A DNA stretch of 54,517 nucleotides, taken from assembly GCA_964644135.1 (NCBI GenBank), contig CAZXWD010000009.1, forward strand, positions 1 through 54,517, read 5' to 3'. Made by a program: the position numbers and the translations under genes. The DNA comes from CAZMOK01 sp964644135. Lineage in GTDB: Bacteria; Bacteroidota; Bacteroidia; Bacteroidales; JAGOPY01. Shown one piece after another: positions 34,900 through 43,996 of this stretch (its first letter is position 1; every line of letters starts with the position of its first letter). The notes under the pieces are model-generated. The model saw nothing but the letters and a program-made list of their open reading frames with translations, did no database searches and was not told where the DNA came from.

Positions 34900-36993
34900 A
34901 TGAGAACACTTTTGGTCATTGTATCATTACTCATTACCGGCAACTTACTTTCACAGACAGGAGACCTGTCGGGGATTGTAAGGAGCAGCGAAACGGAAGC
35001 ACCTTTGGCGGGTGCACATGTATACTTAAAAGGGACCGGGAAAGGGTCTACTACAAATTTTGAAGGAGAATTTTTGTTATCCGGTATACCTGAAGGTAAT
35101 CAAAATATCAGAATATCCTACATAGGATATGAAGAAGTGGATGATCTTGTGTTGATTGAAGATGGAAAAACTTCAACAGCAGAATATTATTTGGACCCGA
35201 AAGCATACCAGGCAGGCGAAACCGTCATCACAGGCTCGAAAGTGACTGTGGCAAGAAATGCCCTCCCCCTGGCAGTGAGCGCCATACCCCGGAGGGAGAT
35301 AGAACGGACGGAAGAATCGAACATTATGCCGGTTATCAGCCAGAGGGTGCCCGGTGTATTTGTCACTGAAAGAGGTGTTACGGGCTTTGGTGTTGCCGAC
35401 GGGGCAGCCGGGCAGATCAACATCCGGGGGATCGGTGGTTCACCTATTAACACTAATGTTCTGGTTTTGATAGACGGGCATCCTCAGTACATGGGAATAT
35501 TCGGTCACCCTTTGCCTGACAATTATGTATCATCCGATGTAGAGCAGGTAGAGGTGGTCCGCGGTCCGGCCTCAATACTATATGGGTCGAATGCCATGGG
35601 CGGTGTTATCAACATTATCACCAGGAACCAGCTCACCGATGGTTTCAGGGCATTCGCCGATGCCTCCTACGGTTCTTACAACACACAGAAATACAATGCC
35701 GGTGCAGGATATAAAAAAGGCAGGTTCAATATATACGGATCGTTCAACCATGACCAGACCGACGGTCACAGGGAAAATTCAGGCTTCCGTATAAATAACG
35801 GGTATCTGAAGGCAGGATATGATATCAGTAAAAACTTCAGGCTTACCATTGATGGAAGCCTGGCAGGTTCAAAAGCATACGACCCGGGACCGGCGAGGGA
35901 GATCGATTCGAGCTATATCAACCAGCAACATTGGGTTGAAATAATGAGGGGAAAGGTTTCCGGTTCACTCAACAACTCTTTCAACCGTTTCGAAGGGGCG
36001 TTGAAGTTTTTCTACAACTTCGGTGAACACGACATCTACGATGGTTTTCATTCCACAGACCATAATTACGGCCTGATGATCTACGAAACATTCAGCCTGA
36101 CCCCATCGAGTAATATTACAGCAGGTTTTGATTACAAGAACTATGGCGGCAGGGCTGAGAACCTGAAAGCCATGGGCGGAGAGGGTATTGTATTTACAGA
36201 CACTTCGGTTTATGAGATGGGGGGGTACGTGCTTTATCAGCAAAAACTTCTTAAAATAGTTACTTTGAATGCCGGCATAAGGCTCGACAACCATAAGCTT
36301 TTCGGGCAGGAGTGGATCCCGCAGGCCGGTTTTGTTGTGAGTCCCTCCGGGAAACTTTCTATCAAGGCAAATGTCTCGAAAGGTTACAGAAGCCCCACCA
36401 TACGTGAACTCTTCCTTTTTGCGCCGGCCAATCCCGAACTCCTTCCCGAAAGAATGTGGAACCACGAGGCGGCCGTTTCGATGAATTTCCTCGGTGGCAG
36501 GTTAAAGACAGAGTTAACAGGTTTCTACGCCAGGGGCGATAACCTGATTGAAACGACCGGAATATTCCCCGATGTGAGCAACGAAAATACCGGTGAATTC
36601 ACTCATTACGGAGTTGAATTTGAAGGCAGCTACAAGGCCACTGAAAACCTGTCATTTAATGCCAACTATTCATGGCTGCATATGGATAACCCGGTAGTTG
36701 CAGCGCCGGAACAACAGTTGTTTGCCGAGGCTGTTTACAGTTTCAGGAAGTTTGTATTCTCCTTGAATACAATGTATGTGGATAACTTATACACGCGTAC
36801 GAATCCAACGAAAGAAACACAAACTTATACACTTTTAAATGCCAGGGTAAGTTTCAGGGCACACAAAATGGTTACCCTATACCTGGCCGGAAACAACCTT
36901 CTTGACCAGGAATATGAGATCAACTATGATTATCCTATGCCCGGTATTACTGTTTTCGGGGGAGTGAAGTTCAACTTTGAGACCAATAAATAA
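34900..36993 (+). CDS. TonB-dependent outer membrane receptor
   Basis: 697 aa. Signal peptide, then a carboxypeptidase-D regulatory-like domain (residues ~23-100: GTGKGSTTNFEGEFLLSGIP), a plug domain (VPGVFVTERGVTG, NINIRGIGG-type and RGPASILYGSNAMGGVINI, ~110-240) and a 22-strand beta-barrel with NLLDQEYEINYDYPMPG near the end. Such receptors import vitamin B12, iron complexes or similar. No SusD partner is adjacent, so a non-glycan ligand is more likely. ATG at 34900 gives a clean signal peptide (MRTLLVIVSL). A structured RNA element follows its stop. Confidence 0.9.
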   Translation: MRTLLVIVSLLITGNLLSQTGDLSGIVRSSETEAPLAGAHVYLKGTGKGSTTNFEGEFLLSGIPEGNQNIRISYIGYEEVDDLVLIEDGKTSTAEYYLDPKAYQAGETVITGSKVTVARNALPLAVSAIPRREIERTEESNIMPVISQRVPGVFVTERGVTGFGVADGAAGQINIRGIGGSPINTNVLVLIDGHPQYMGIFGHPLPDNYVSSDVEQVEVVRGPASILYGSNAMGGVINIITRNQLTDGFRAFADASYGSYNTQKYNAGAGYKKGRFNIYGSFNHDQTDGHRENSGFRINNGYLKAGYDISKNFRLTIDGSLAGSKAYDPGPAREIDSSYINQQHWVEIMRGKVSGSLNNSFNRFEGALKFFYNFGEHDIYDGFHSTDHNYGLMIYETFSLTPSSNITAGFDYKNYGGRAENLKAMGGEGIVFTDTSVYEMGGYVLYQQKLLKIVTLNAGIRLDNHKLFGQEWIPQAGFVVSPSGKLSIKANVSKGYRSPTIRELFLFAPANPELLPERMWNHEAAVSMNFLGGRLKTELTGFYARGDNLIETTGIFPDVSNENTGEFTHYGVEFEGSYKATENLSFNANYSWLHMDNPVVAAPEQQLFAEAVYSFRKFVFSLNTMYVDNLYTRTNPTKETQTYTLLNARVSFRAHKMVTLYLAGNNLLDQEYEINYDYPMPGITVFGGVKFNFETNK

Positions 36994-37023
36994 ACTAATG
37001 GCATAAATATTGTGCTCTGTTTA

Positions 37024-37129
37024 GTGGAAGTGAATAAGTTCATAGCTTCCACCCAACAGTTCCGGGATTGCCCGGGACGACCAAATAACCCCCTGGTAAA
37101 CCGCTGTTTTCAGTGGTTTACCTTTTTTT
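37024..37129 (+). ncRNA. Candidate structured RNA, three consecutive hairpins
   Basis: Three hairpins in 106 nt after the TonB receptor. H1: GTGGAAG at 37024-37030 with CTTCCAC at 37046-37052, extended by an inner TGAA/TTCA pairing. H2: CCGGG at 37062-37066 with CCCGG at 37071-37075. H3 is the terminator below. This could be the receptor's 3' untranslated region or an independent small RNA. I know no matching family and no convincing promoter lies directly upstream. Confidence 0.4.
37095..37129 (+). terminator. Strong Rho-independent terminator
   Basis: 12-bp stem (GGTAAACCGCTG at 37095-37106, CAGTGGTTTACC at 37111-37122, one G-U pair), loop TTTT, followed by seven T. It ends the plus-strand transcript downstream of the TonB receptor stop at 36993. 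Confidence 0.9.
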
Positions 37130-37179
37130 ATGGGCTATTCAACCGTCAGCAGGCGTACTTTTCAATCTTCAAGGAAATA

Positions 37180-38229
37180 TTACCTATTAACAGAAAAAAG
37201 GCCGGAATTCATTGTGCCATCAGTTTTATTTGTAATAACACAGTGATATAAGCCCGTAACTAATCCGGAAACATCAATCCTGAAAACATCTTTCCCTTGT
37301 ATTTCAGTATGCTGCATTACCTGTCCGGCACTGTTGATTATCCGTACATTGAAATTATCCTTTTCTTCTGTTTGGATAATCACATAATCTGATGCAGGGT
37401 TTGGGTAAACTGAAAGGCTATTCCGTACCGACAGTTCATCAACTCCCACAAGGAAATCCTTTACCCAGGTTACATCATCTACAGTGGCGAAGTCGTCCAT
37501 TGAGCTCATACTCACAACAAACGGGGCAATAGGTGCCTGGTTAGTCCACCAATCGTAGTAATAATACGTATCTGTAGAGGTAAACTGCAACATCCATACC
37601 CCTCCGATCTTGAACCAGGTGCTGTCGTGCGACACCTCTGTTTCCTTCACTCTTAAAACATCATAGGTGCCCAGCGGAATTGTAACCGTACCCCATGCAT
37701 CGACCACAACCTCTTTTTCCTTGGCGCTTTTAAACCTCATTGAATCAACGCCGGGCTGGCCTGTCGCTACATAATATTGGTTATAGAATTCCTCATCCCA
37801 TTCATCAAGGTAGTTTACCGGGTAATCGAATAACAATTCCTCGGGAACGGTGTTGAAGATCAATGGGTCGCCTGAAGTACCCACTACAACTGTACCAAGT
37901 GAAGAAGCCTGATTGGAATTTTTCAACATATATGAATAGACTGTGTCGTTGGTGTTAGTGGCAATGTTTGCCTCAGGAAAATTGGCTGCAAAAGGGGTGG
38001 AAGAGGGATTTACGAAGATGGCATTGCTGGTGATATCCTCAGTTAATCCGGTAAAATCCCAGGTCTGGTTTGCCCCTGCTGAACCCGGCGTAACTCCGGA
38101 TGGCTCTTCATCAGTGCCCCATACGAAGTGATCGCCCACCGAAGGGAAGTTTCCCGAAGTTATAGTAATCTGTCCGAAAGCTGCTACGGAAACAAGAAAA
38201 TAAGCGATAAGAATGGTAAATGTTCTCAT
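37180..38229 (-). CDS. T9SS type A sorting domain protein, unknown function
   Basis: 349 aa with a signal peptide ending AAFGQ. The N-terminal ~260 residues are beta-rich with no recognised catalytic motif (GTYDVLRVKETEVSHDSTW occurs in several secreted Bacteroidota proteins). The C-terminal ~80 residues are a type A sorting domain (SVYPNPASDYVIIQT, RIINSAGQVMQ, GLYHCVITN). It is an isolated T9SS cargo gene away from the 5-13 kb block and convergent with the RNA element. Confidence 0.82.
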   Translation of the reverse strand: MRTFTILIAYFLVSVAAFGQITITSGNFPSVGDHFVWGTDEEPSGVTPGSAGANQTWDFTGLTEDITSNAIFVNPSSTPFAANFPEANIATNTNDTVYSYMLKNSNQASSLGTVVVGTSGDPLIFNTVPEELLFDYPVNYLDEWDEEFYNQYYVATGQPGVDSMRFKSAKEKEVVVDAWGTVTIPLGTYDVLRVKETEVSHDSTWFKIGGVWMLQFTSTDTYYYYDWWTNQAPIAPFVVSMSSMDDFATVDDVTWVKDFLVGVDELSVRNSLSVYPNPASDYVIIQTEEKDNFNVRIINSAGQVMQHTEIQGKDVFRIDVSGLVTGLYHCVITNKTDGTMNSGLFSVNR

Positions 38230-38490
38230 GATAAAAAATTTTAATTCAACTATAGGTTCGTTTTAAAATATTTCGGTTGCCTGTAAGCTCTGGAGGGCCG
38301 GTAAAAATCATTTGCCAGCCCTGTGAGGAAGCAGGTAAAATGCAATAAGATCAGTTTAAATAGTTCAGACTTTTCAGGCTGCAAATGCTAAGTTACAAAA
38401 CTTTTCTTTTTATCCGGACTTGATAAAAATTAATGGTTTTTTATCATGAAAAATTGTTGCTTGTAAGTGTTTGATTTTCAGAGGTAAAAA

Positions 38491-38527
38491 ATTTTCACTC
38501 AGTGACTATAGTCACTGGGTGAAAAAT
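38491..38527 (-). terminator. Terminator after the serpin gene
   Basis: A 15-bp stem around the TATA loop (arms at 38492-38506 and 38511-38525, one mismatch or wobble) with a centre palindrome AGTGACTATAGTCACT. On the minus strand it begins just after the serpin stop and is followed by TTTTTT; on the plus strand it also ends in an A/T-rich tract, so it may act in both directions. Confidence 0.85.
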
Positions 38528-38530
38528 CAT

Positions 38531-39748
38531 TCAGGAAGGGTCCATCACCTTCCCGATGAAAAGGATTGTATTGGTTGTCCTTTCCCTTATGATAAACACA
38601 AAAGGCTTATCAACCGCGAAGTTATTGATGGAAGTATATTCTATCCCAATAGTGGTGACTGCTGCTGCCTCGGTTCCTTCCTCATTGACTTCCACAAAAG
38701 TATTCTGCTTGACAAAACTCACGTAGATACTTGCATCGGAGATCCCTGAAAGATTGGCCAGGGACGGAATAAAAACATCGGTCATGCCCAGTGCCTGGAG
38801 CTGATCGTTAAGTTGTTTTTCATATTCAAACTTGAACTTAGGAATAAAAAGATCCATTTTTGAAGGTACGGGAGCGGCATCGAGAGATGATGTCAATTCC
38901 TGCCAGGCTCCGATATCAAAACCATCGAGGAACTCTGAAACCGTGGTCTGCGGTTCGATCAGGATCATTGAGAAGTTCTGCCGTCCGTAGAACATTTCAA
39001 GGGCACTATAATTATTTCCGTAATAGGTTTTAACGGGTAGCTCGCCCTGCATTATAGGCACTGTTACGGTGGATCCATCTTCCAGTGTGAAAGGACCGTC
39101 CGAGGTTTTGGAAGGATCGAACTGCCAGGTCCAGTCGCCCTTGAAATACAGGGCATTCATCAAAAACATCACAGCCTCGGCAGATATCTCATCCAGTACT
39201 TCCGGGATCTTCCCGTTGGTGTTGTCGCTAGCCCACTGGTTCATCACTTCCAGGGCCGAGGGTGAATTAAAATCCAGTCCTTCGATATGAGAATCGAAGA
39301 CCGTTGACATAGTATCCAGGTAGGGTTGCCTGACATTGAAAGCAAGCCTGTACCACACTGCATTGGCCAGTGCCAGCTCAACCTTCGGATCGGCTGAAAG
39401 AAGCTGTTCGGTAAGGCTGGCGTAAACCTGGTTGACCTCTCCCATTGTAAGTCCTTCATACCCCAGCATCTGGTGGATCTGTTCATATGACTGTCCTCCA
39501 CAACCATTCAGGAGCATGGTAAGGGCAGTGCTGGCGCTCAGGGGTGAAAGCATCAGGTTTTCATCGTCAACAGCCGATACGGACTTAAAGAGATCAAGCC
39601 CAAATTCGTTACTGTTATTGATCACACCATCGGCCTTGGGAGGGAGTTCGAGATTTACGGGTTGCTGTGCCTGTGGCTCGGGATCGTCCTTCTTGCAGGA
39701 TACGAGCAAAACAAAGGGCAGCAAAAGAAGTAATGTTAATTTCCTCAT
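38531..39748 (-). CDS. Serpin-family lipoprotein
   Basis: 405 aa. Signal peptide with lipobox LLVSC (Cys18) and an acidic linker, so it is lipid-anchored. A complete serpin fold follows (NLMLSPLSASTALTML, NALYFKGDWTWQFD, KFKFEYEKQL). The inhibitory hinge EEGTEAAAVTT at 356-366 is intact. By counting 17 residues from the hinge, the P1-P1' bond would be T372-S373. It therefore likely inhibits serine or cysteine proteases as a suicide substrate, outside the cytoplasm. Bacterial serpins are uncommon; protection against host or competitor proteases or control of its own is inference. Confidence 0.9.
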   Translation of the reverse strand: MRKLTLLLLLPFVLLVSCKKDDPEPQAQQPVNLELPPKADGVINNSNEFGLDLFKSVSAVDDENLMLSPLSASTALTMLLNGCGGQSYEQIHQMLGYEGLTMGEVNQVYASLTEQLLSADPKVELALANAVWYRLAFNVRQPYLDTMSTVFDSHIEGLDFNSPSALEVMNQWASDNTNGKIPEVLDEISAEAVMFLMNALYFKGDWTWQFDPSKTSDGPFTLEDGSTVTVPIMQGELPVKTYYGNNYSALEMFYGRQNFSMILIEPQTTVSEFLDGFDIGAWQELTSSLDAAPVPSKMDLFIPKFKFEYEKQLNDQLQALGMTDVFIPSLANLSGISDASIYVSFVKQNTFVEVNEEGTEAAAVTTIGIEYTSINNFAVDKPFVFIIRERTTNTILFIGKVMDPS

Positions 39749-39842
39749 TTTTTATCTGGCTTTTTATATGAGACTATTGATCCGGTTGTTGGTTGCTTGT
39801 CAGGGGATTTAAATGCAAAATCCAGGCCAGAAATCAGTATAT

Positions 39843-39870
39843 AGAGCTTAGAGTTTAGAGCTTAGAGTTT
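39843..39870. repeat. Heptamer tandem repeat (AGAGCTT/AGAGTTT), four units
   Basis: Four 7-bp units alternate AGAGCTT, AGAGTTT, AGAGCTT, AGAGTTT and are followed by AGATAG. The same two unit types recur at 53974-54008. The 39749-39948 interval has no gene. Confidence 0.9.
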
Positions 39871-39948
39871 AGATAGTACTGAATCCTGAATTAATTGTGA
39901 TTAGGGATTTGGAACTGGTATTATGGGATCAGCCTGATTTAGCTAATT

Positions 39949-40509
39949 TCAATTTTTTTCAACTCTTTCCAGTATCACTCTTTGTCCTTCGGAAATACCG
40001 TAACGGTCGGTCATGCCAGAATTTACCTCAAGGACATATTTTGCAGGGTGGTCCGACCTGATACCATCAAGGGTACGGGGGCGTGTATCCTTTCTGATCC
40101 TGACTATTTCCATCTTTTGATTTATGAAGATGATATCGAGTGGAATGTAAGTGTTTTTCATCCAAAATGATCGCGGCTCGTCTTTTTCGAAAATGAAGAA
40201 CAGGCCCTGGTCGAATGGCATTATGGAACGGTACATAAGCCCTTTCATTCTCGCCTGCTCTGTTTCTGCGATTTCAACCTTAAAAGCTGCCACAATTGAA
40301 CTGTCAGCGCCAATTATCCTGACGTCGGCATCATGCCTGAGGGGTGTTTCCCGGGAGGTTATATTTTTTACCGCTGAACCTTTCCGGTTGTTATCATTAA
40401 ATATCCCGCTAAGCAGCAGGGCGGTTCCAATAATAACGGCGCCTGCAAAAAGCAAGACAATCTTGACCGGAAAGGAATTCCTTTTTTTATTTTTCTTTTT
40501 GGCCGGCAT
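39949..40509 (-). CDS. DUF192-family exported/membrane protein
   Basis: 186 aa starting MPAKKKNKKR. An N-terminal basic segment and single membrane helix (~residues 15-35) anchor a DUF192 domain: VEIAETEQARMKGLMYRSI, SFWMKNTYIPLDIIFI, and the C-terminal YVLEVNSGMTDRYGI. Function of the family is unknown. The longer reading to 40716 would run antisense through the tRNA-Asp and its promoter, so ATG at 40509 is preferred. Confidence 0.85.
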   Translation of the reverse strand: MPAKKKNKKRNSFPVKIVLLFAGAVIIGTALLLSGIFNDNNRKGSAVKNITSRETPLRHDADVRIIGADSSIVAAFKVEIAETEQARMKGLMYRSIMPFDQGLFFIFEKDEPRSFWMKNTYIPLDIIFINQKMEIVRIRKDTRPRTLDGIRSDHPAKYVLEVNSGMTDRYGISEGQRVILERVEKN

Positions 40510-40619
40510 ATGGATTATTCTCTTACAAAAATAGTAAAGAGAACCGGATCGTATACAATTTATTCGACTAAGCCCAAACCTTATGTTGTAACAGCCATTG
40601 GAAAAATTCGTAAAAATAT

Positions 40620-40651
40620 TTTGGTAGATTGAGAAAATGCGCTTATTTTTG
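40620..40651 (+). promoter_or_regulatory. Consensus Bacteroidetes promoter of tRNA-Asp
   Basis: TTTG at 40620-40623, a 20-bp spacer, and TATTTTTG at 40644-40651: an exact match to both -33 TTTG and -7 TAnnTTTG. Transcription would begin about 20 bp before the tRNA. Confidence 0.75.
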
Positions 40652-40676
40652 CAACCGCTTTGAACGTTCTTTACAT

Positions 40677-40751
40677 GGTCTGGTAGTTCAGTTTGGTTAG
40701 AATGCCTGCCTGTCACGCAGGAGGTCGCGAGTTCGAGTCTCGTCCAGACCG
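40677..40751 (+). tRNA. tRNA-Asp (GTC)
   Basis: A 75-nt cloverleaf. Acceptor stem GGTCTGG/CCAGACC with discriminator G, T-arm with TTCGAGT, anticodon loop CTGTCAC with GTC at 40712-40714, stem CCTGC/GCAGG. CCA is not encoded. Confidence 0.97.
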
Positions 40752-40769
40752 CAATTTCAACTCTTTACT

Positions 40770-42998
40770 TTAAACAGGTATCACGCCCGAAAGTCTTTGC
40801 AGAAAAGATTTTCGGGTTTTTTTATGGCTATTGGCTTTTATTGGTGAATCGGGTGTGCGAGTGTTTGGAAATTCTCTGAGCTCCTGAGCTTCTCCGCCCC
40901 TCAGCTCTATAATGAACGCTCCCTGATCCTTTACCGAATAATAATCAACCCCCAGTTCCTCGGCCTCTTCAATCCACTGGTCAATATCCCAGGGCTTGCA
41001 GGAAGCATCGAAAATGAGCCTTTCAAAATCAAAATTCTTTGCCAGGTCAGGAATACTTAGGTAAGGATCACCCCTTATCAACAAATAGTCGGTTTTCAGC
41101 TTTCTGCCTGAATTGACAAAACGGTAATTAGTATCAATCAGCGTAATCGTTTTATCAAAGAATCCGATGAAATTATTGTCAGTAAAAAAAAGATCATCCT
41201 CAGTAATACTGGTATCCGGAATGATGATCCATTCTGGTTCGCCGAGCTTTTGCTTCCTCCACGGATCAGCCAGGTTATACGATATGGCTTGTGCATCATT
41301 CTTAAGCCCGCTGTCGGAAAGCATAACATGCCTCCCTGCTGAGGTAAGTCCTATGGCAGTATGCCCCGGCACATTGTAGATCGTCATCGAAGTGCTTTTC
41401 GCCCTGCGCAAATAATCAAAACCGCTAAAAGCCAGGTAGCATATCATCAAAGACAATAAAATCCGGAACCACTGAAGATTGCCGGTCCTTGCAAGAAAAA
41501 CAAAAGAAAAAAGCAATAAATATATAAGGATCACTTCCAGTCCGCTCACATAGAGCCCATCCAAAACCGAAAAAGGCAGGCTATTGATCTGCACGACAGA
41601 AAAGTTCAGTGCTTCAAGCCCTTTGCTGAGTGAAATACCGATCAGATCCCTCACCGGTTCGATCCAGCTAAAGATCAGCAATGCCATTGCCAGGTGTAGG
41701 AGAATACCCGCAAGGGGCACCGCAACCAGATTTGAAAGCAGGAACCAGACGGGGAAACGCCCAAAGTAAAATATGCTCAGCGGTGCTGTGGCCAGTTGAG
41801 CACAAAATGACACAGTGAGCAATGCAAGTATCTTGTCAATGATCTTGTTCGAAGACCTGAGATTCTGAAATATTACCGGCTGAAGGGAAACTATTCCAAG
41901 CACGGCAAGGTAAGAGAGTTGAAAGCCGATCTTGTAAAGATTGTGGGGATCAACAACAAGGAGGATGAGAGCCGATGCCGCCAGGGTATTGAAAACATTA
42001 TGGTCCCTTTCGAGCATCCTGCCACCTGCTACCAGCGAAAACATTGTGGCAGCCCTGGTCACGGATGGGGAAAGCCCGGTCACAAGGGCATAAAACCATA
42101 TCAATGATAGGACCAGCACCAGTTTCAGCCTTCTCCCCCACCGGCTCCTGCTCAGCGGAAAGAAAAGCATATCGAGCATAAGATACAGTATGCCTACATG
42201 CAACCCCGAAACACAGAGGATATGAACAACACCGGCACCGGCGTACCTGTCGAAAAGCTCGCTTTCTATATCCTGCTTTCTACCCAGGATCAGCGCAAGT
42301 GATACAGAAAGCTCCTCTGCACCAAACCCCTGGGATATAAATACCTCTTTTGCCCAATTACCGAACGAAAGGGAGATATTTTTAAGGAAGGAGAGCCTCC
42401 CTCTATCCAGCAAAATGTACTTATCCTTCTCAAATCTCAATATCTTGTGTATTCCCTGGTGACGGAGGAAATTCCTGTAATCGAATGCTCCCGGGTTGCG
42501 CGCTCCGGGGGGATTGGAAAAAAGTGCACAGCCGGCCAGCAGATCACCTGCTTCGAGCGGTACCTGTGTAGAATCAGTAGCAAAATAGGCAAGGCATGTT
42601 GTACCCGAACGGGCAGTTGTATCGGCCAAACCGGCAAACACTCTTGCCTTAACCCTGCCATCCCCTCTTGTTTGCGGCTCATCAACTATTCTTACCAGGG
42701 TAAATCGCACGCTCTCATCAGGGAGTTCATTGACCGGGGACATTCTATCATTGATATCAGATATCTCTGTTAATGTCCATCCGCCAACCAACAGGCCTGT
42801 AGCTATTCCCAGACCACTTATCCACCTGAACCTGTAGCCTGTGGTCTTGAGTATGACCAGGATACTGGCAGGTACTACAAAAAAAGAAGCAATTATATTC
42901 ACACCAGGAGGCTCAATCAGCTTGCTTTCGTGCAATATAATGCCGGTTACGAAAGGCAGGATTAGCCGCAGCATAGGATATTCACCGTAATAAAACAT
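40770..42998 (-). CDS. comEC: ComEC/Rec2-family DNA uptake channel
   Basis: 742 aa. N-terminal DUF4131 OB-like region (ARSGTTCLAY, GARNPGAFDYRNFLRHQGI), then the polytopic Competence domain (GAGVVHILCVSGLHVGILYLM, TGLSPSVTRAATMFSL). The C-terminal metallo-beta-lactamase-like region lacks the HxHxDH metal motif. It imports single-stranded DNA in transformation. The tail from about residue 700 (RGGEAQELREF to VIPV) is compositionally odd and overlaps intergenic repeats and the tRNA terminator, so the natural end was likely near GAFIIEL. A start at 42974 is also possible. Confidence 0.88.
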   Translation of the reverse strand: MFYYGEYPMLRLILPFVTGIILHESKLIEPPGVNIIASFFVVPASILVILKTTGYRFRWISGLGIATGLLVGGWTLTEISDINDRMSPVNELPDESVRFTLVRIVDEPQTRGDGRVKARVFAGLADTTARSGTTCLAYFATDSTQVPLEAGDLLAGCALFSNPPGARNPGAFDYRNFLRHQGIHKILRFEKDKYILLDRGRLSFLKNISLSFGNWAKEVFISQGFGAEELSVSLALILGRKQDIESELFDRYAGAGVVHILCVSGLHVGILYLMLDMLFFPLSRSRWGRRLKLVLVLSLIWFYALVTGLSPSVTRAATMFSLVAGGRMLERDHNVFNTLAASALILLVVDPHNLYKIGFQLSYLAVLGIVSLQPVIFQNLRSSNKIIDKILALLTVSFCAQLATAPLSIFYFGRFPVWFLLSNLVAVPLAGILLHLAMALLIFSWIEPVRDLIGISLSKGLEALNFSVVQINSLPFSVLDGLYVSGLEVILIYLLLFSFVFLARTGNLQWFRILLSLMICYLAFSGFDYLRRAKSTSMTIYNVPGHTAIGLTSAGRHVMLSDSGLKNDAQAISYNLADPWRKQKLGEPEWIIIPDTSITEDDLFFTDNNFIGFFDKTITLIDTNYRFVNSGRKLKTDYLLIRGDPYLSIPDLAKNFDFERLIFDASCKPWDIDQWIEEAEELGVDYYSVKDQGAFIIELRGGEAQELREFPNTRTPDSPIKANSHKKTRKSFLQRLSGVIPV
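40786..40823 (+). terminator. Terminator of tRNA-Asp overlapping comEC 3' end
   Basis: A 13-bp stem (CCCGAAAGTCTTT at 40786-40798 pairing with AAAGATTTTCGGG at 40804-40816, one G-U) followed by seven T. The same bases encode part of the last residues of comEC on the other strand. Confidence 0.85.
40827..40891. repeat. Heptamer/octamer repeat traces within the comEC 3' tail
   Basis: GCTATTG and GCTTTTA (40827-40840) resemble the GCTGTTG/GCTTTTG units at 50848-50875. CTGAGCTC and CTGAGCTT follow at 40876-40891. They lie inside the comEC reading frame on the opposite strand. Confidence 0.5.
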
Positions 42999-43060
42999 GT
43001 GTATTAATAGCTGGGGAGGGAGAAAATACCTGTGGACAGGTTAAAAAAAATTGAAATGAT

Positions 43061-43957
43061 CTATGCAGAGGCCCGTTCCCTGGAGGTCTTTTTAATGATG
43101 TACCCGAAAACAACTGCGGAGGCAAAAGTGAAAAAGCCGTAAACGATGGCGGGAATTGCCATAAAATAGTTATTCAGGAACATGGCGCTGCTGGCGATGG
43201 TAATGGCAAGGGCACTGTTCTGGATGCCAATTTCGACCGAGAGGGTGATCTGCGTCGAAATATCTGTTCTCAGCAATCTTGCCAGGATATAGCCCAGCGA
43301 CATTCCGATGAGATTCAGGCCTATTACCCACGGAGCTACACTAATATAACTTTCCATTATGCCAACCGGGTAATCACTTTTGCTACCTCCAAGAATTGCT
43401 GTGATATAAATGATACCGTAGAGAATGGGAAGAATGAACCTGAGTGGCCTTTCCATTTTCTGGGCAAATTCTGTTCTCTTGTAACGTAGTAATATCCCGA
43501 GTGAAGTTGGTAGAAGTGTAATATAAAAGATCTTTAAAACAGTTGAACCGATGGGTAGCTGGACGGTCTGGCCCTCACCAATGAATATCAACAACCCAAA
43601 AAATATGAGCAACGGAGTGGTGATCAAGGTCATGATACTGTTAACTGTAGTCATTGATATGGATAAGGCAACATTCCCCCTCAGAAGGTAGGTGATCAGA
43701 TTGGATGTGGCGCCTCCGGGACATGAGGCAATGATCACAATCCCCACCTTCAATTCAGGCGGAAGTCCGGCAAGAGATGCAATGCCAAACGCTAGGGCCG
43801 GCAGTATGATCAATTGGCCTATCAGGCCCATTACCAGTCCGCGGGGCTGGACCAGCACCCTCCTGAAGTCTTCAATGGTTAATGACAGGCCCATTCCGAA
43901 CATCAGCAATCCGAGCGCTGCAGGTAATAAAAAGGCCGATATGAAATCTACTTCCAA
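43061..43957 (-). CDS. Bile acid:sodium symporter (SBF/BASS) family transporter
   Basis: 298 aa, about nine or ten membrane helices. Motifs: LLMFGMGLSLTIEDFRR, GIVIIASCPGGATSNLITYL with a conserved discontinuous helix, and EIGIQNSALAITIASS near residue 245. These are typical of the SBF family, which moves organic acids or steroids with sodium. Substrate unknown. It is divergent from egtD. Confidence 0.9.
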   Translation of the reverse strand: MEVDFISAFLLPAALGLLMFGMGLSLTIEDFRRVLVQPRGLVMGLIGQLIILPALAFGIASLAGLPPELKVGIVIIASCPGGATSNLITYLLRGNVALSISMTTVNSIMTLITTPLLIFFGLLIFIGEGQTVQLPIGSTVLKIFYITLLPTSLGILLRYKRTEFAQKMERPLRFILPILYGIIYITAILGGSKSDYPVGIMESYISVAPWVIGLNLIGMSLGYILARLLRTDISTQITLSVEIGIQNSALAITIASSAMFLNNYFMAIPAIVYGFFTFASAVVFGYIIKKTSRERASA

Positions 43958-43988
43958 TTTGTGTGATAGAGTCCGGTTTTTACTTTAG

Positions 43989-43996
43989 CAAATCTA
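43989..43996 (-). promoter_or_regulatory. Putative -7 element of the SBF gene (TAGATTTG)
   Basis: A minus-strand exact TAnnTTTG match, 31 bp upstream of the ATG at 43957. No -33 TTG at the usual distance. Confidence 0.4.

Noticed and set aside
37012..37251. 79-aa plus ORF over the RNA element
   Set aside because: It overlaps the terminator and the following gene, and its composition is unlike a protein.
40510..40716. Longer start for the DUF192 protein
   Set aside because: It would read antisense through the tRNA-Asp and its promoter; the membrane-protein start at 40509 is better.
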